Below, one piece after another: positions 8,457 through 17,614 of a stretch of 64,000 nt of DNA. Position 1 is the first letter of the stretch, and the number at the start of each line of letters is the position of its first letter. Under the pieces are notes generated by a model. It ran no database searches and was not told where the DNA came from. It worked only from the letters and a program-made list of their open reading frames with translations. This DNA comes from Panacagrimonas sp052389915. GTDB lineage: Bacteria; Pseudomonadota; Gammaproteobacteria; Nevskiales; Nevskiaceae. Location of the stretch: assembly GCA_052389915.1 (NCBI GenBank), contig JBQTHL010000026.1, positions 81,331 to 145,330 of the forward strand, read 5' to 3'. Position numbers and translations under genes: made by a program.

Positions 8457-11400
8457 GAGGGGTTTTCTCCACTTGTCGTGCCGGATTGAATGTCGGCGAT
8501 AACCGGATTGGCAGCTTGCATCACGACGACTGGTTTTTTCTTCCACAGACCGTTCGATGCGTATTGCGCCCAGCCCCAGCGCAGCCAGTTGAGCAGGCTG
8601 TTCGCCAGCCACAGCGCCCACAGCAGCATCAGGCCGCGGTAGAACCAGATGGACACCGATATCACCCAGGCCGAAGGCAGATTTGTTGCGAAGCGATCCT
8701 GGTACCACTGCAACTGGAAGGCCGAAGAACCGTTGCCCGCAATCTGCATGTCCGGGGTTCCGAGCAGGCCTTGCGCTACGGCGCCGAACAGCGTCGACAG
8801 CGCCGCCAGCGTCCATAGCGCCAGCAGCACCTGCACGAAGTTGAAGCGATTCGCGCTCCAGCTTTCCGGCATGCGCCCACGCAGCGACAGCGCAAACAAC
8901 CAGCCCGCGACCAACGCTGCACCGTAGAGCGGGAGCTGCGACAGGCCGATCATCAGCAGCGCCCATTGCACGGTTTTCAAGGGCGTGAAGCCGCTGCGTC
9001 CCAGCGCCGCGGCCACCAGCAGCAGCACCGCGAGCACGCCCCAGAACAGGACGGCCGGACCCAGTGCAGGACCGCCGACCAGCAGCACCCAGCGATCTTC
9101 CGGCAGTTGCACGGAGACTCTTGCGTTCACGCCGGGCAGGCCGGTTTGCAGTGCGGGGGTGTTGGTGAAAGCGCCGATGCCTTCGTCGGCACGCAGCCGC
9201 AACTGGATGGTCTGCGCGCCCGGATGGAGCGGCAGAATCACGCGCTCGCCCTCGCGTCGCGCTGGCTGAGTCTGACCATCGATCTCCAGTCCTTGCAGTT
9301 CGAGATTCGCCGGCAAGGGCAGGGCATGCTGACCGCCCTGGCTCGCGCGCAGGACGAGGCTCAGGGTGTAGTCGGTCGCGCGCTTGCCAGGCCGCACGTC
9401 GAGGTCGGCGCGATCCAGCGTGAGTATCTGGCCCTTGACCGCCGTGGGCCGCGCGACGCTGACGTTCAGAGACTCGCCCGGCCAGGGCTGAAAGCTCGAA
9501 GGTGGCCAGGCTTCCGGGCTTTCACGCAAGGGTGGTAGGCCGTCGAACTCCACACGCCACAGCGGGCTAACATCGAAGTGCCAGATCTCGATCAGGTCGG
9601 GCGAATCGCTGGCCTTGAGCTTCAGGCTCGCCTGCGTCTCCAGGCTGGAGGTCCAGCCGATCTGGCCTTGCCCCGGCGCAAAGCTCGCCTGGATTTGCGT
9701 GCCCACACGGCGCACCGAATCGCCGGTGACGACTTCGCCGGGCAGTGCAGCCAAGGTCGCGACGAGCGCTCCGTCCGCGCTGCCGACTCTTTGCAAGGTG
9801 GATTCGACTCTCCACACTTGGCCGAGCTGCAAGCGGCGGGTCACGCGCAACAGCGGCGTGAAGGCCTGGCCACTACTTTCCTGGGTGCCTTCTCCCGTTG
9901 CACTCGCGGCGGCTTCCTTCTGTTCACGCACCAGGTCCAGCGCGCTGCCGGCGCTGCCCTGGGCATCGACCCCGCTGACCAACCAGCCGGGCGCGTTGAT
10001 GTGCACCTGCTTCGGCGCCGGAATCAGCGGCAACTGAAGCTGCGAGAAGCCGGTCAGATCGCCGCTCAGCAGGACCGTGTGGCGACCCGCCGGCACGCGC
10101 AGCCAGAGCGCGCCGCCGCCCTCCCGCACCAGGGCCGCGGCTTCGCTGTCGAGCAGTACCTGCTGCGGCTGCCACACGCGGCTCTGACCGCCGGAGAGCC
10201 GCGGTACCGGCAAGGGCAGCGCGACCTCGATCTGCGCTTCGGCCGTCAAGCGCAGCAGCAGGCGCTGGTTCTCGATGTTGAGGTCCATGCGCGACCAGCT
10301 AGCGCAGTTGGGCAGGCAGTCGGGCGGGGCGGTGAGACGCGCACGCAGTTCTTCGAGAATCTGCGAGTTCGGCGGAGACGGTTCCTGCGCCAGCGCGGGC
10401 GACGGCGCGAACATCAGCGAGGCCAGCGCGAACGCACTCAACAGCAGGCTCGCGGTGCGCAAGCCCGAAGTTATTCCGCGCAGGCGTGGCGCCAGTTGCA
10501 GGCAGCGCGCAGCGAGCAGCGCGATCAGCACGATGGAAACCCATCCCAGCAGCCGTGTGAGCACCGGCGGCATCAGCCACAGGCGGAAGTTCTGCTCGGC
10601 GGTGACCGGACCGGACCAGCTCAATCGCGCCTGGCGCCAGGTCCAGTCGGGCAGGCCGGGACCGGTCTGCGTGAGTACGTTGGGATCGAGTTTTTGGATC
10701 GACTGTTGCGAGACGCTGGAATAACGGACTTGCTCGTCGATGGCCGAAAGCTTGTACTTGGCCAGTCGCGGCGGTTCCGCGCTGGCCGGCATACCGGCCT
10801 CGGACTCCTCGGCACGAATCACACTGGCCTGGTCCATGTTCATCTCCATGGCTTCCGGTGCGGCCGCGACCATTGGCGCGGTCGCGCTGCCGCTCGAAAA
10901 ACCTTGATAGGCGAACTCGTTCTCCAATTGCGGATACAGGCTCACGCGCGCCTGCTGGATGGCGAAAGGCAGCGCGACATAGGCCAGCACTCCCGCCGCA
11001 ATCCACTGGTATCCGACCAGCAGCTTGCGCAAACGCCCGCTGCCGTCGAAGTTCGTGGGCAGCGCGCGCAGCAGCGCAATGGCCGCGACCAGATTCAGCC
11101 AGGTCCATTGCGGCGCGCCAGGCTCGTGCCAGGTCAGGCCCAGCGTGATTAAGGCCAGTGCCGCGGTGCCACGACCGAACAGGCGCAGCGCGGCGATGGT
11201 CGTGACCAGCACCAGAAACAGATCCAGCAAACTCCAGCGCGACAGCCAGGTGTCCGGCACGTTGTCCACGCCGGGCGCGGCGAGCAGGCGCCAGGCCGGC
11301 GGCAGGTGCAAGGTCGTTTCGATGCCCTGCACGTCGGCGTTCCAGCCGCTCGCGGGAATGCGCCGCACGCCATTGTCGATGCGGCTGTCGGCGCTCAGAT

Positions 11401-12640
11401 TGAGCGCGGTGTTGCGTACTTCCACGCCGGTGCCCTGGCCGTGCTGCGTGATGAGTTGCGGCTGGCCGTCGATCTGCACTTGCCCAAGCGTGATCGGCGC
11501 CTGCGTTTCCAGCCGCGAATTGCGCGACAGCGCGCCCTGCAACTGGTCCTGCACGGTGAATCCGCCGCCGTCGAAATCCAGCCATAACTGGCGCGTGAGC
11601 TGGAGTTGATCCGGCGGCAGTTCGGGGTTGCCGCGCTGAATCTCCTTGAGCGTCAGGCGCGCGCCCGCATCGACCAGAAACGCGGGCAGGCTGTGCCACT
11701 CTCCGGGCACGCCGCTCTGTCGCGGATCGATGGCCGGCAGGCCCTCGGGTTCGATCACGCGCAATTCCGGATGCGCTTGCAGCGACCAGATTTCCTGCGC
11801 GGCCCATTGCTCGTGTTTCGCGTCGGCGGCCAGCGCCGCAACCGGCGCTTTCGAACGCGCCACCAAGGTGAGCGACCAGGAACCCGGCCGCACCTGCACG
11901 CGCAAGCGGCCATCGTCTTCCAGTCGCGCCGGCAGATCGCCGTACAGCGAGAGCGGCACCAGTCCGGCGAGCAGGGCGGGACCGATGATTTCCTCGCGCA
12001 CCACGCCACCGGCGTCGATCTCGATGCGCGTCGTGACTTGCAGCGGAATGCTGTCGTCGATCAAGCGGAACACGCGCAGGCTCAGGCGCTCGGGCTGTTC
12101 GTCGACAACGACGGCGCGGCGACCCAGCCAGAGTTGGTGCTGTTCGTCGCGTTGCGGATGCGCCACGTCGCGGCCGGACAGGTTCAATTCGACCAGGCCG
12201 CTTTCCGGCGGCACACGCAGCGACTCGGGCAGCACGCTCCAGGTGTAACGTCCCTTCACACGATGCTCGCCGCGCTCCAGCCACAGCGCTGGAAAGCCGT
12301 TGGATTCGAGCACTGCCGCTGCACGGCCATCGACCGTCACTTCCTGCGGCCAGCGCGGACCGTCGCCCGGTAGCGCCGTCCAGCCCGGCGCATCCAGGCG
12401 CGTGCGCAACTCGAAACGCCCGCCGTCGGTATCCAGGTCCAGCGACACGGCGGAAGGCCAGTTGCACAGCCGCTGCGCCGCGTTGTTGTGCGCGGGCGGA
12501 CAGAATTGCGCGGCCTGGCCATGCAACACCCAGGGAATCCAGGGACGCAGCGGTTCGGGTACATCCCGCTCGGCAATGGGACCGGCTGCCGCCGGGGTTG
12601 CGAGCAGGAGGAGCAAAAGACCGGCGAGTCGTACGTTCAT
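8453..12640 (-). CDS. very large envelope protein of unknown function
   Basis: 1395 residues from the ATG at 12640, preceded by GGTGG; a GTG nine bases earlier is the alternative. Residues 1-20 form a clear signal peptide ending in an Ala-rich cleavage region. The N-terminal periplasmic part is beta-rich. Hydrophobic helices follow near residues 470-560 and 690-745, then a second beta-rich part of about 450 residues, and a C-terminal set of three to five helices near 1190-1370. The two halves look similar in layout (beta-rich domain then helices). No family is recognised. It is translationally coupled to phhB downstream, although nothing suggests a shared pathway. Confidence 0.7.
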   Translation of the reverse strand: MNVRLAGLLLLLLATPAAAGPIAERDVPEPLRPWIPWVLHGQAAQFCPPAHNNAAQRLCNWPSAVSLDLDTDGGRFELRTRLDAPGWTALPGDGPRWPQEVTVDGRAAAVLESNGFPALWLERGEHRVKGRYTWSVLPESLRVPPESGLVELNLSGRDVAHPQRDEQHQLWLGRRAVVVDEQPERLSLRVFRLIDDSIPLQVTTRIEIDAGGVVREEIIGPALLAGLVPLSLYGDLPARLEDDGRLRVQVRPGSWSLTLVARSKAPVAALAADAKHEQWAAQEIWSLQAHPELRVIEPEGLPAIDPRQSGVPGEWHSLPAFLVDAGARLTLKEIQRGNPELPPDQLQLTRQLWLDFDGGGFTVQDQLQGALSRNSRLETQAPITLGQVQIDGQPQLITQHGQGTGVEVRNTALNLSADSRIDNGVRRIPASGWNADVQGIETTLHLPPAWRLLAAPGVDNVPDTWLSRWSLLDLFLVLVTTIAALRLFGRGTAALALITLGLTWHEPGAPQWTWLNLVAAIALLRALPTNFDGSGRLRKLLVGYQWIAAGVLAYVALPFAIQQARVSLYPQLENEFAYQGFSSGSATAPMVAAAPEAMEMNMDQASVIRAEESEAGMPASAEPPRLAKYKLSAIDEQVRYSSVSQQSIQKLDPNVLTQTGPGLPDWTWRQARLSWSGPVTAEQNFRLWLMPPVLTRLLGWVSIVLIALLAARCLQLAPRLRGITSGLRTASLLLSAFALASLMFAPSPALAQEPSPPNSQILEELRARLTAPPDCLPNCASWSRMDLNIENQRLLLRLTAEAQIEVALPLPVPRLSGGQSRVWQPQQVLLDSEAAALVREGGGALWLRVPAGRHTVLLSGDLTGFSQLQLPLIPAPKQVHINAPGWLVSGVDAQGSAGSALDLVREQKEAAASATGEGTQESSGQAFTPLLRVTRRLQLGQVWRVESTLQRVGSADGALVATLAALPGEVVTGDSVRRVGTQIQASFAPGQGQIGWTSSLETQASLKLKASDSPDLIEIWHFDVSPLWRVEFDGLPPLRESPEAWPPSSFQPWPGESLNVSVARPTAVKGQILTLDRADLDVRPGKRATDYTLSLVLRASQGGQHALPLPANLELQGLEIDGQTQPARREGERVILPLHPGAQTIQLRLRADEGIGAFTNTPALQTGLPGVNARVSVQLPEDRWVLLVGGPALGPAVLFWGVLAVLLLVAAALGRSGFTPLKTVQWALLMIGLSQLPLYGAALVAGWLFALSLRGRMPESWSANRFNFVQVLLALWTLAALSTLFGAVAQGLLGTPDMQIAGNGSSAFQLQWYQDRFATNLPSAWVISVSIWFYRGLMLLWALWLANSLLNWLRWGWAQYASNGLWKKKPVVVMQAANPVIADIQSGTTSGENPS

Positions 12641-12693
12641 GCGGGCCACCGAAAGAGGTTCAGCGTGTAAACGGGCACCGTCGCGGAAAGGGG

Positions 12694-13857
12694 TTAAACG
12701 CGCTTCAACGCATCATCGAGATCGCCACGCAAGTCGTCCAGATGCTCGATGCCCACCGACAGCCGGCACAGGTTGTCGGCAATGCCGAGCGTGGCGCGCT
12801 CGGCCGCGGGAATGCTGGCGTGGGTCATGATGGCCGGGTGCTCGATCAGGCTCTCGACACCGCCGAGCGACTCGGCCAGCGCGAACAGTTGCGTGGCTTC
12901 CAGAAAGCGCCGGCTGCCGTCGAGATCGGTTTTCAGCTCGATGGAAATCATGCCGCCGAACCCGGTCGGCATCTGTATTTTCGCGAGCGCGTGCTGCGGG
13001 TGAGAGGCGAGGCCGGGGTAGTGCACCTTGGAAATCTTGGGATGCCGCTCCAGCCAGCCGGCCAGTTCCAGCGCGTTCTCGCAATGCCGTTGCATGCGCA
13101 AGGCGAGCGTCTTGACGCCGCGCAGGGCGAGGTAGCTGTCGAACGGACCCGCGATGCTCCCGACTGCGTTCTGCAAGAACGCCATGCGCTCGGCGAGTTC
13201 TGAGTTGTCGCCCACCACGACTACGCCGCCGACCATGTCGGAATGGCCGTTGAGATACTTCGTCGCCGAGTGCATTACCAGGTCGAAGCCCAGTTTGAGA
13301 GGCCGTTGCAGGCAGGGGCTGGCGAAGGTGTTGTCGGCGGCGGCGAGCACGCCGTGCTGCTTCGCGATTTTCGCGATGGCCGATAGATCGGCCAGGCGCA
13401 GCATCGGGTTGGTCGGAGTCTCCACCCAGATCAGGCGCGTGTCCGCACGCAGCGCGCGCTCGACGTTCAGCGGGTCGCGCATGTCCACGAAGCTGAAGCT
13501 CAGACCCGCCGAGCGCTTTCGCACGCGCTCAAACAGCCGGTAACTACCGCCGTAAAGATCGTCGCTGGCGATGACATGGCTACCGCTATCGAGCAGTTCG
13601 AGCAGGGTGCCGGTCGCCGCAAGTCCCGACGCAAACGCGAACCCGCGAGTGCCCGATTCGAGCGCCGCGATGCATCGCTCCCAGGCAAAGCGCGTGGGGT
13701 TGTGCGAGCGCGAGTACTCGAAACCCTTGTGCACGCCAGGGGAGGTCTGCGCGTAGGTCGAGGATTGCGAGATGGGTGGCATCACGGCGCCGGTCGTGGG
13801 GTCGGGCGACTGGCCGGCGTGGATGCAGAGGGTGGGGAAGTGCAGGGACGACGCCAT
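12694..13857 (-). CDS. cystathionine gamma-lyase / gamma-synthase family PLP enzyme
   Basis: 387 residues from the ATG at 13857, preceded by GAGAGAG; an upstream ATG at 13893 would add 12 residues. Cys/Met metabolism PLP-fold enzyme: SRSHNPTR, the FASGLAAT turn, the ADNTFASP segment and the PLP lysine in HSATKY (Lys200). C-terminal SLGGVESLIEHPA and related motifs are complete. It lies next to cystathionine beta-synthase, so gamma-lyase activity (cystathionine to cysteine, 2-oxobutyrate and ammonia) in reverse transsulfuration is the likely role; gamma-synthase cannot be excluded by sequence. Confidence 0.88.
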   Translation of the reverse strand: MASSLHFPTLCIHAGQSPDPTTGAVMPPISQSSTYAQTSPGVHKGFEYSRSHNPTRFAWERCIAALESGTRGFAFASGLAATGTLLELLDSGSHVIASDDLYGGSYRLFERVRKRSAGLSFSFVDMRDPLNVERALRADTRLIWVETPTNPMLRLADLSAIAKIAKQHGVLAAADNTFASPCLQRPLKLGFDLVMHSATKYLNGHSDMVGGVVVVGDNSELAERMAFLQNAVGSIAGPFDSYLALRGVKTLALRMQRHCENALELAGWLERHPKISKVHYPGLASHPQHALAKIQMPTGFGGMISIELKTDLDGSRRFLEATQLFALAESLGGVESLIEHPAIMTHASIPAAERATLGIADNLCRLSVGIEHLDDLRGDLDDALKRV

Positions 13858-13954
13858 GGCGGCTCTCTCGTGTTGCGCGATTTGTTTTCCCATCCTGCGG
13901 CACGGATCGAAGGACGAGTAGCGTGGACGTAGCCCAGGAACGGTGGGGCGGCGG

Positions 13955-15325
13955 TTACGTCAACTGCCGTCTGAGGTAATTCAGCAGGTCGATCCGCGTA
14001 ATCAGTCCGACGAAACGTTCGCCCTCGGTGACCACCGCGACGTGGTCACGCTGGAATATCGGCAGCAATTCGGCCGTCGCGGCGCTCACCTCGATGCGTT
14101 CCACCTCGCGCACCATCGCCGTGCTCACCGCGTCGGCGTAGCGCGCCGGATCGGATTGCACGTGCAGCAAGAGATCGGACTCATCGAGGATGCCAATCAC
14201 CTGCGCGTCGCTCATCACCGGCAATTGCGAAACCTCGTACAGCTTCATGCGCCGGTAGGCGTGCAACAGCGTGTCGGTTGGCGCCAGCGTAGCGACGCCA
14301 CCGTCCTGGTAGCGGCGCACGATCAGGTCCAGAAGATTGCCCTCGCGTGGCCGTTCCAGCAGGCCTTGCTCGACCATCCACCAGTCGTTGTACATCTTGC
14401 TCAGGTACTTGTTGCCGCTGTCGCAGATGAATGTCACCACGCGCTTCGACTCGTTCTGCTCGCGGCAGTACCGCAGCGCTGCGGCGACCAGCGTGCCGGT
14501 GGAAGAGCCGCCGAGAATGCCTTCCTTGCGCAGCAGTTCGCGCGCGGTGTGAAAGCTCTCTGCATCGGAAATCTCGTACGCGCAGCGCACGCGCGCAAGA
14601 TCGCAGTTGGGCGGAATGAAATCCTCGCCGATGCCTTCCACCAGCCAGCTTCCCGGCGCCCTGGTCGGCGCACCGGTGCGCACCACGTCGGCCAGAATCG
14701 AGCCCTTGGGATCGGCCAGTACCATCTGCACCTGCGGCGCCATACGCGCGAAGTAGCGCGACAGGCCGGTGAGCGTGCCGCCGCTGCCGACGCCGACCAC
14801 GACCGCATCGAGCTGATGCTGCACCTGCGCCCAGATTTCCGGGCCGGTGGTGGTTTCGTGTGCGAGCGGATTGGCGGGATTGGCAAACTGGTTGACGTAG
14901 AACGCGCCGGGAATTTCGCGAGCGAGTTGCTCCGCCAGATCCTGGTAATACTCTGGATGGCCCTTGGCCACATCGCTGCGCGTGATGCGCGTCTCGGCGC
15001 CGAGCGCGCGCAGGTGCAGAATTTTTTCCTGCGCCATCTTGTCCGGAATCACCAGAATCAACCGGTAGCCTTTCTGCGCGGCGACCAGTGCAAGTCCGAG
15101 GCCGGTGTTGCCGGCGGTGGCTTCCACGAGCGTGCCGCCGTGCTGGATGTGGCCCTCTCGCTCGGCCGCCTCGATCATCGAGCGGCCGATGCGGTCCTTG
15201 ATCGAGCCGGTCGGATTCTGGTTCTCCAGCTTGACGAACAGCCGGCAGCAGCCGGTGTCGAGATTGCGCAATTCCACCAGCGGGGTGTTGCCGATGGTGT
15301 CGAGGATCTGGCCTTGCCGCTGCAT
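13955..15325 (-). CDS. cystathionine beta-synthase with C-terminal CBS domains
   Basis: 456 residues. The N-terminal PLP fold type II domain starts GNTPLVEL and has the PLP lysine in PTGSIKDR (Lys43), TSGNT-equivalent EATAGNTG and GSGGTLTG. A pair of CBS domains follows from about residue 335, as in full-length CBS rather than cysteine synthase. It condenses homocysteine and serine to cystathionine in the cytosol. It is transcribed ahead of the gamma-lyase gene (97 bp gap) and divergently from orn. No N-terminal heme domain is present. Confidence 0.92.
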   Translation of the reverse strand: MQRQGQILDTIGNTPLVELRNLDTGCCRLFVKLENQNPTGSIKDRIGRSMIEAAEREGHIQHGGTLVEATAGNTGLGLALVAAQKGYRLILVIPDKMAQEKILHLRALGAETRITRSDVAKGHPEYYQDLAEQLAREIPGAFYVNQFANPANPLAHETTTGPEIWAQVQHQLDAVVVGVGSGGTLTGLSRYFARMAPQVQMVLADPKGSILADVVRTGAPTRAPGSWLVEGIGEDFIPPNCDLARVRCAYEISDAESFHTARELLRKEGILGGSSTGTLVAAALRYCREQNESKRVVTFICDSGNKYLSKMYNDWWMVEQGLLERPREGNLLDLIVRRYQDGGVATLAPTDTLLHAYRRMKLYEVSQLPVMSDAQVIGILDESDLLLHVQSDPARYADAVSTAMVREVERIEVSAATAELLPIFQRDHVAVVTEGERFVGLITRIDLLNYLRRQLT

Positions 15326-15421
15326 GTCGACTCCCGTTACTGAGCGCGGCGCCAGCTTATCGACTTATGCGACAGCGGCACGCGCTAGGATTCGCTTGAC
15401 CCCTCCCAGCCTGCAACCCAT

Positions 15422-15970
15422 ATGCCCGCCGACGAACGCAATTTGATCTGGATCGACCTGGAGATGACCGGCCTGATTCCGGAGCGGCATCGCATCATCG
15501 AGATCGCCACGCTCGTCACGGATTCCGAACTGAACCTGCTGGCCGAAGGACCGATGCTTGCCATCCATCAGTCCGACGAAGAGTTGGCGGCGATGGACGA
15601 GTGGAACACGCGCCAGCACGGCGGTTCGGGCTTGGCGCAAAGGGTTCGGATGAGCCGCATCGATGAGGCGCAAGCCGAAGCACAGACGCTGGAATTTCTC
15701 ACGCGCTGGGTGCCGGCTGGCAAGTCGCCGATCTGCGGCAACTCCATCTGCCAGGACCGGCGATTCCTGGCGCGCTGGATGCCGAAACTGGAGCGATATT
15801 TCCACTACCGCAATCTCGACGTGTCCACGCTCAAGGAGCTGTGCAAGCGCTGGTCGCCGCACATTGCCGACGGCTTCACCAAGGAGTCCACACATCTTGC
15901 GCTCGACGATATCCGCGACTCGGTGGCCGAGCTGAAGTACTACCGGGAGCATTTCATCCGCGCGGCTTGA
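15422..15970 (+). CDS. orn: oligoribonuclease
   Basis: 182 residues, usual length. DEDDh exonuclease motifs: IDLEMTGL near residue 11, the GNSICQDRRFL segment and the C-terminal HLALDDIRDS. It degrades di- to pentaribonucleotides, including pGpG from cyclic-di-GMP turnover. Divergent from the CBS gene with a 96-bp spacer holding both promoters. Confidence 0.97.
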   Translation: MPADERNLIWIDLEMTGLIPERHRIIEIATLVTDSELNLLAEGPMLAIHQSDEELAAMDEWNTRQHGGSGLAQRVRMSRIDEAQAEAQTLEFLTRWVPAGKSPICGNSICQDRRFLARWMPKLERYFHYRNLDVSTLKELCKRWSPHIADGFTKESTHLALDDIRDSVAELKYYREHFIRAA

Positions 15971-15974
15971 CGCT

Positions 15975-16003
15975 CTTGAAACGCGGCTTGGCGTACCTAG
16001 TTT
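15975..16003 (+). promoter_or_regulatory. candidate promoter of hsp20
   Basis: CTTGAAA at 15975-15981 followed after about 16 bp by TAGTTT (15998-16003). The -35 part fits both sigma-70 and the heat-shock sigma-32 consensus CTTGAA; the sigma-32 -10 element CCCCAT is not clear. It is placed 48 bp before the hsp20 start. Confidence 0.3.
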
Positions 16004-16050
16004 GAGTGCATGCGGCGATGGGCCGCAGCCAACCTAAAGAGGAAGCCAAC

Positions 16051-16503
16051 ATGACACTCGTCAGCTATCAACCGCGTTACCGCCAGCCGTTTTCCCTGCA
16101 TCAGAAATGGTTGCAGGAAGTGAATCGTTATTTCGACGCGGCCAGCGCCGCCGACGCGCCCCCCGCCAACCCCGTCGACTGGTGTCCGGCCGTCGATGTC
16201 CAGGAGTACGCCGACCGTTTCGTGATTCATGCCGACGTGCCGGGCATCGATCCGGCGACCATCGATATCACCCTGGAGAAAGGCGTGCTGACCCTGGCCG
16301 GAACGCGCGAAGCTGCGGCGGAAAAAGCCGATGCCGAAAGCCGCCGGACCGAGCGCCCGAATGGCAAGTTCCACCGCCGCTTCACGCTGCCGGATACGGC
16401 GGATGCGGACGCCATCAGCGCCAACGGAAAGAACGGCGTGCTGGAAGTCGTGCTTCCCAAGCGCGCACAGGTTCAGCCGCGTCGCATCGCGGTGACTCAT
16501 TGA
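16051..16503 (+). CDS. Hsp20/alpha-crystallin small heat-shock protein
   Basis: 150 residues from the ATG at 16051, preceded by AAAGAGGAA; an earlier in-frame ATG at 16006 adds 15 residues without an SD. The alpha-crystallin domain spans about residues 45-140 (DVQEYADRFVIHADVPGI, then GVLTLAGTR, later NGVLEVVLPK). It is an ATP-independent holdase that keeps unfolded proteins soluble in the cytosol. It is followed by a strong terminator and then the J-domain protein gene, a plausible heat-shock pair. Confidence 0.92.
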   Translation: MTLVSYQPRYRQPFSLHQKWLQEVNRYFDAASAADAPPANPVDWCPAVDVQEYADRFVIHADVPGIDPATIDITLEKGVLTLAGTREAAAEKADAESRRTERPNGKFHRRFTLPDTADADAISANGKNGVLEVVLPKRAQVQPRRIAVTH

Positions 16504-16548
16504 TGCGTCCATCGATTTGCGCGGAGCATCGCGCAAGCGGTTAGTCTC

Positions 16549-16578
16549 GCGGGGCGCATTGGCGCCCCGCTTGTTTTT
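16549..16578 (+). terminator. rho-independent terminator after hsp20
   Basis: Nine-bp stem GCGGGGCGC / GCGCCCCGC with loop ATTG, followed by TTGTTTTT. It separates hsp20 from cbpA. Confidence 0.9.
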
Positions 16579-16602
16579 CCGAGCGTCGATTTCCGAGCTT
16601 CG

Positions 16603-17505
16603 ATGGACTACAAGGACTACTACAAGATTCTCGGCGTAAGCCGTACCGCCTCGGCCAGCGAGATCAAGAAGGCCTATCGGCGGCTGGCCGGCGAATACCA
16701 CCCGGACAAGAACAAGGCCAAGGGCGCGGAAGAAAAATTCAAGGATGCCAACGAGGCCAACGAGGTCTTGTCCGATCCGGAAAAGCGCCGCGCTTACGAC
16801 ACGCTCGGCGCCAACTGGAAAGGCGGGGGCGGCGGGTTTTCGCCGCCGCCGGGCTGGCAGCAGAACTTCGGCGGCGCTCGCGGAGCGGGGCCGGGGTCGC
16901 CTGGCTTCTCGGATTTTTTTTCGTCGCTGTTCGGTGGTGCGGCGCCGGGTGGCATGGGTGGCGGTCGCCATCCGTTCAACGATGAGGCCGACTCCTTTCA
17001 CCGCTCGCCGACAGCTAAGGCGAAGATCGAGATCACGCTGGAAGATTCCTTCCACGGCGGCTCGCGCCAGGTGAGTCTGGCCGATGGCCGCTCGCTCAAC
17101 GTGCGTATCCCCAAGGGCGTCACGGAAGGTCAGACCATCCGGCTGGCCGAGCAGGGGCCGCGCGGCTCGGACCTGCTGCTGGAGATCGGCTTTACCGAGC
17201 ATCCGCAGTTCACGCTGGAAGGGCGCAACATCAAGGTCACGGTCAACATCGCGCCCTGGGAGGCTGCGCTGGGCGCGAAGATTCCCGTGCCCACGCTCGG
17301 CGGCGCGGTGGAGTTGAACGTGCCCGCAGGCACGCAGGGAGGAAAGCAACTGAGGCTCAAGGGTCGCGGCCTGCCTGGCACGCCGGCGGGCGACCAGACG
17401 GTGAGTCTGCGCATCGTCACGCCGACTCCCAAGGACGACACGGAGCGTGGCGCCTACGAGGCGCTGGCGCGTCTCTTCGAGGATTTCGATCCGCGCAAGG
17501 CTTGA
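16603..17505 (+). CDS. cbpA: curved-DNA-binding-type J-domain protein
   Basis: 300 residues. The J domain is at residues 3-68 with the HPD motif in EYHPDKNK. A Gly/Phe-rich linker (about 70-130) lacks the Cys-rich zinc domain of DnaJ. The CTD substrate-binding domains follow (about 135-295: VRIPKGVTEGQTIRL and the second copy LNVPAGTQGGKQLRLKGRG). It is a DnaK co-chaperone; E. coli CbpA also binds curved DNA. There is no clear SD before the ATG. The separate cbpM partner gene is not seen downstream. Confidence 0.9.
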   Translation: MDYKDYYKILGVSRTASASEIKKAYRRLAGEYHPDKNKAKGAEEKFKDANEANEVLSDPEKRRAYDTLGANWKGGGGGFSPPPGWQQNFGGARGAGPGSPGFSDFFSSLFGGAAPGGMGGGRHPFNDEADSFHRSPTAKAKIEITLEDSFHGGSRQVSLADGRSLNVRIPKGVTEGQTIRLAEQGPRGSDLLLEIGFTEHPQFTLEGRNIKVTVNIAPWEAALGAKIPVPTLGGAVELNVPAGTQGGKQLRLKGRGLPGTPAGDQTVSLRIVTPTPKDDTERGAYEALARLFEDFDPRKA

Positions 17506-17614
17506 GCGGCGTTGCCTGCGCTGAGGGCGCGCCCTCTGACGCTGGCGAACAGTTGCTTCGATTCGGGCGCCTCTCTAGTCTCCGTCCACAGTCATTGCGG
17601 AGGAGACCGCACCG

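Noticed and set aside
8121..8966. 281-residue reading of phhB
   Set aside because: The first 170 residues are antisense-quality sequence inside the large envelope gene; family length and the ATGA overlap put the start at 8456.
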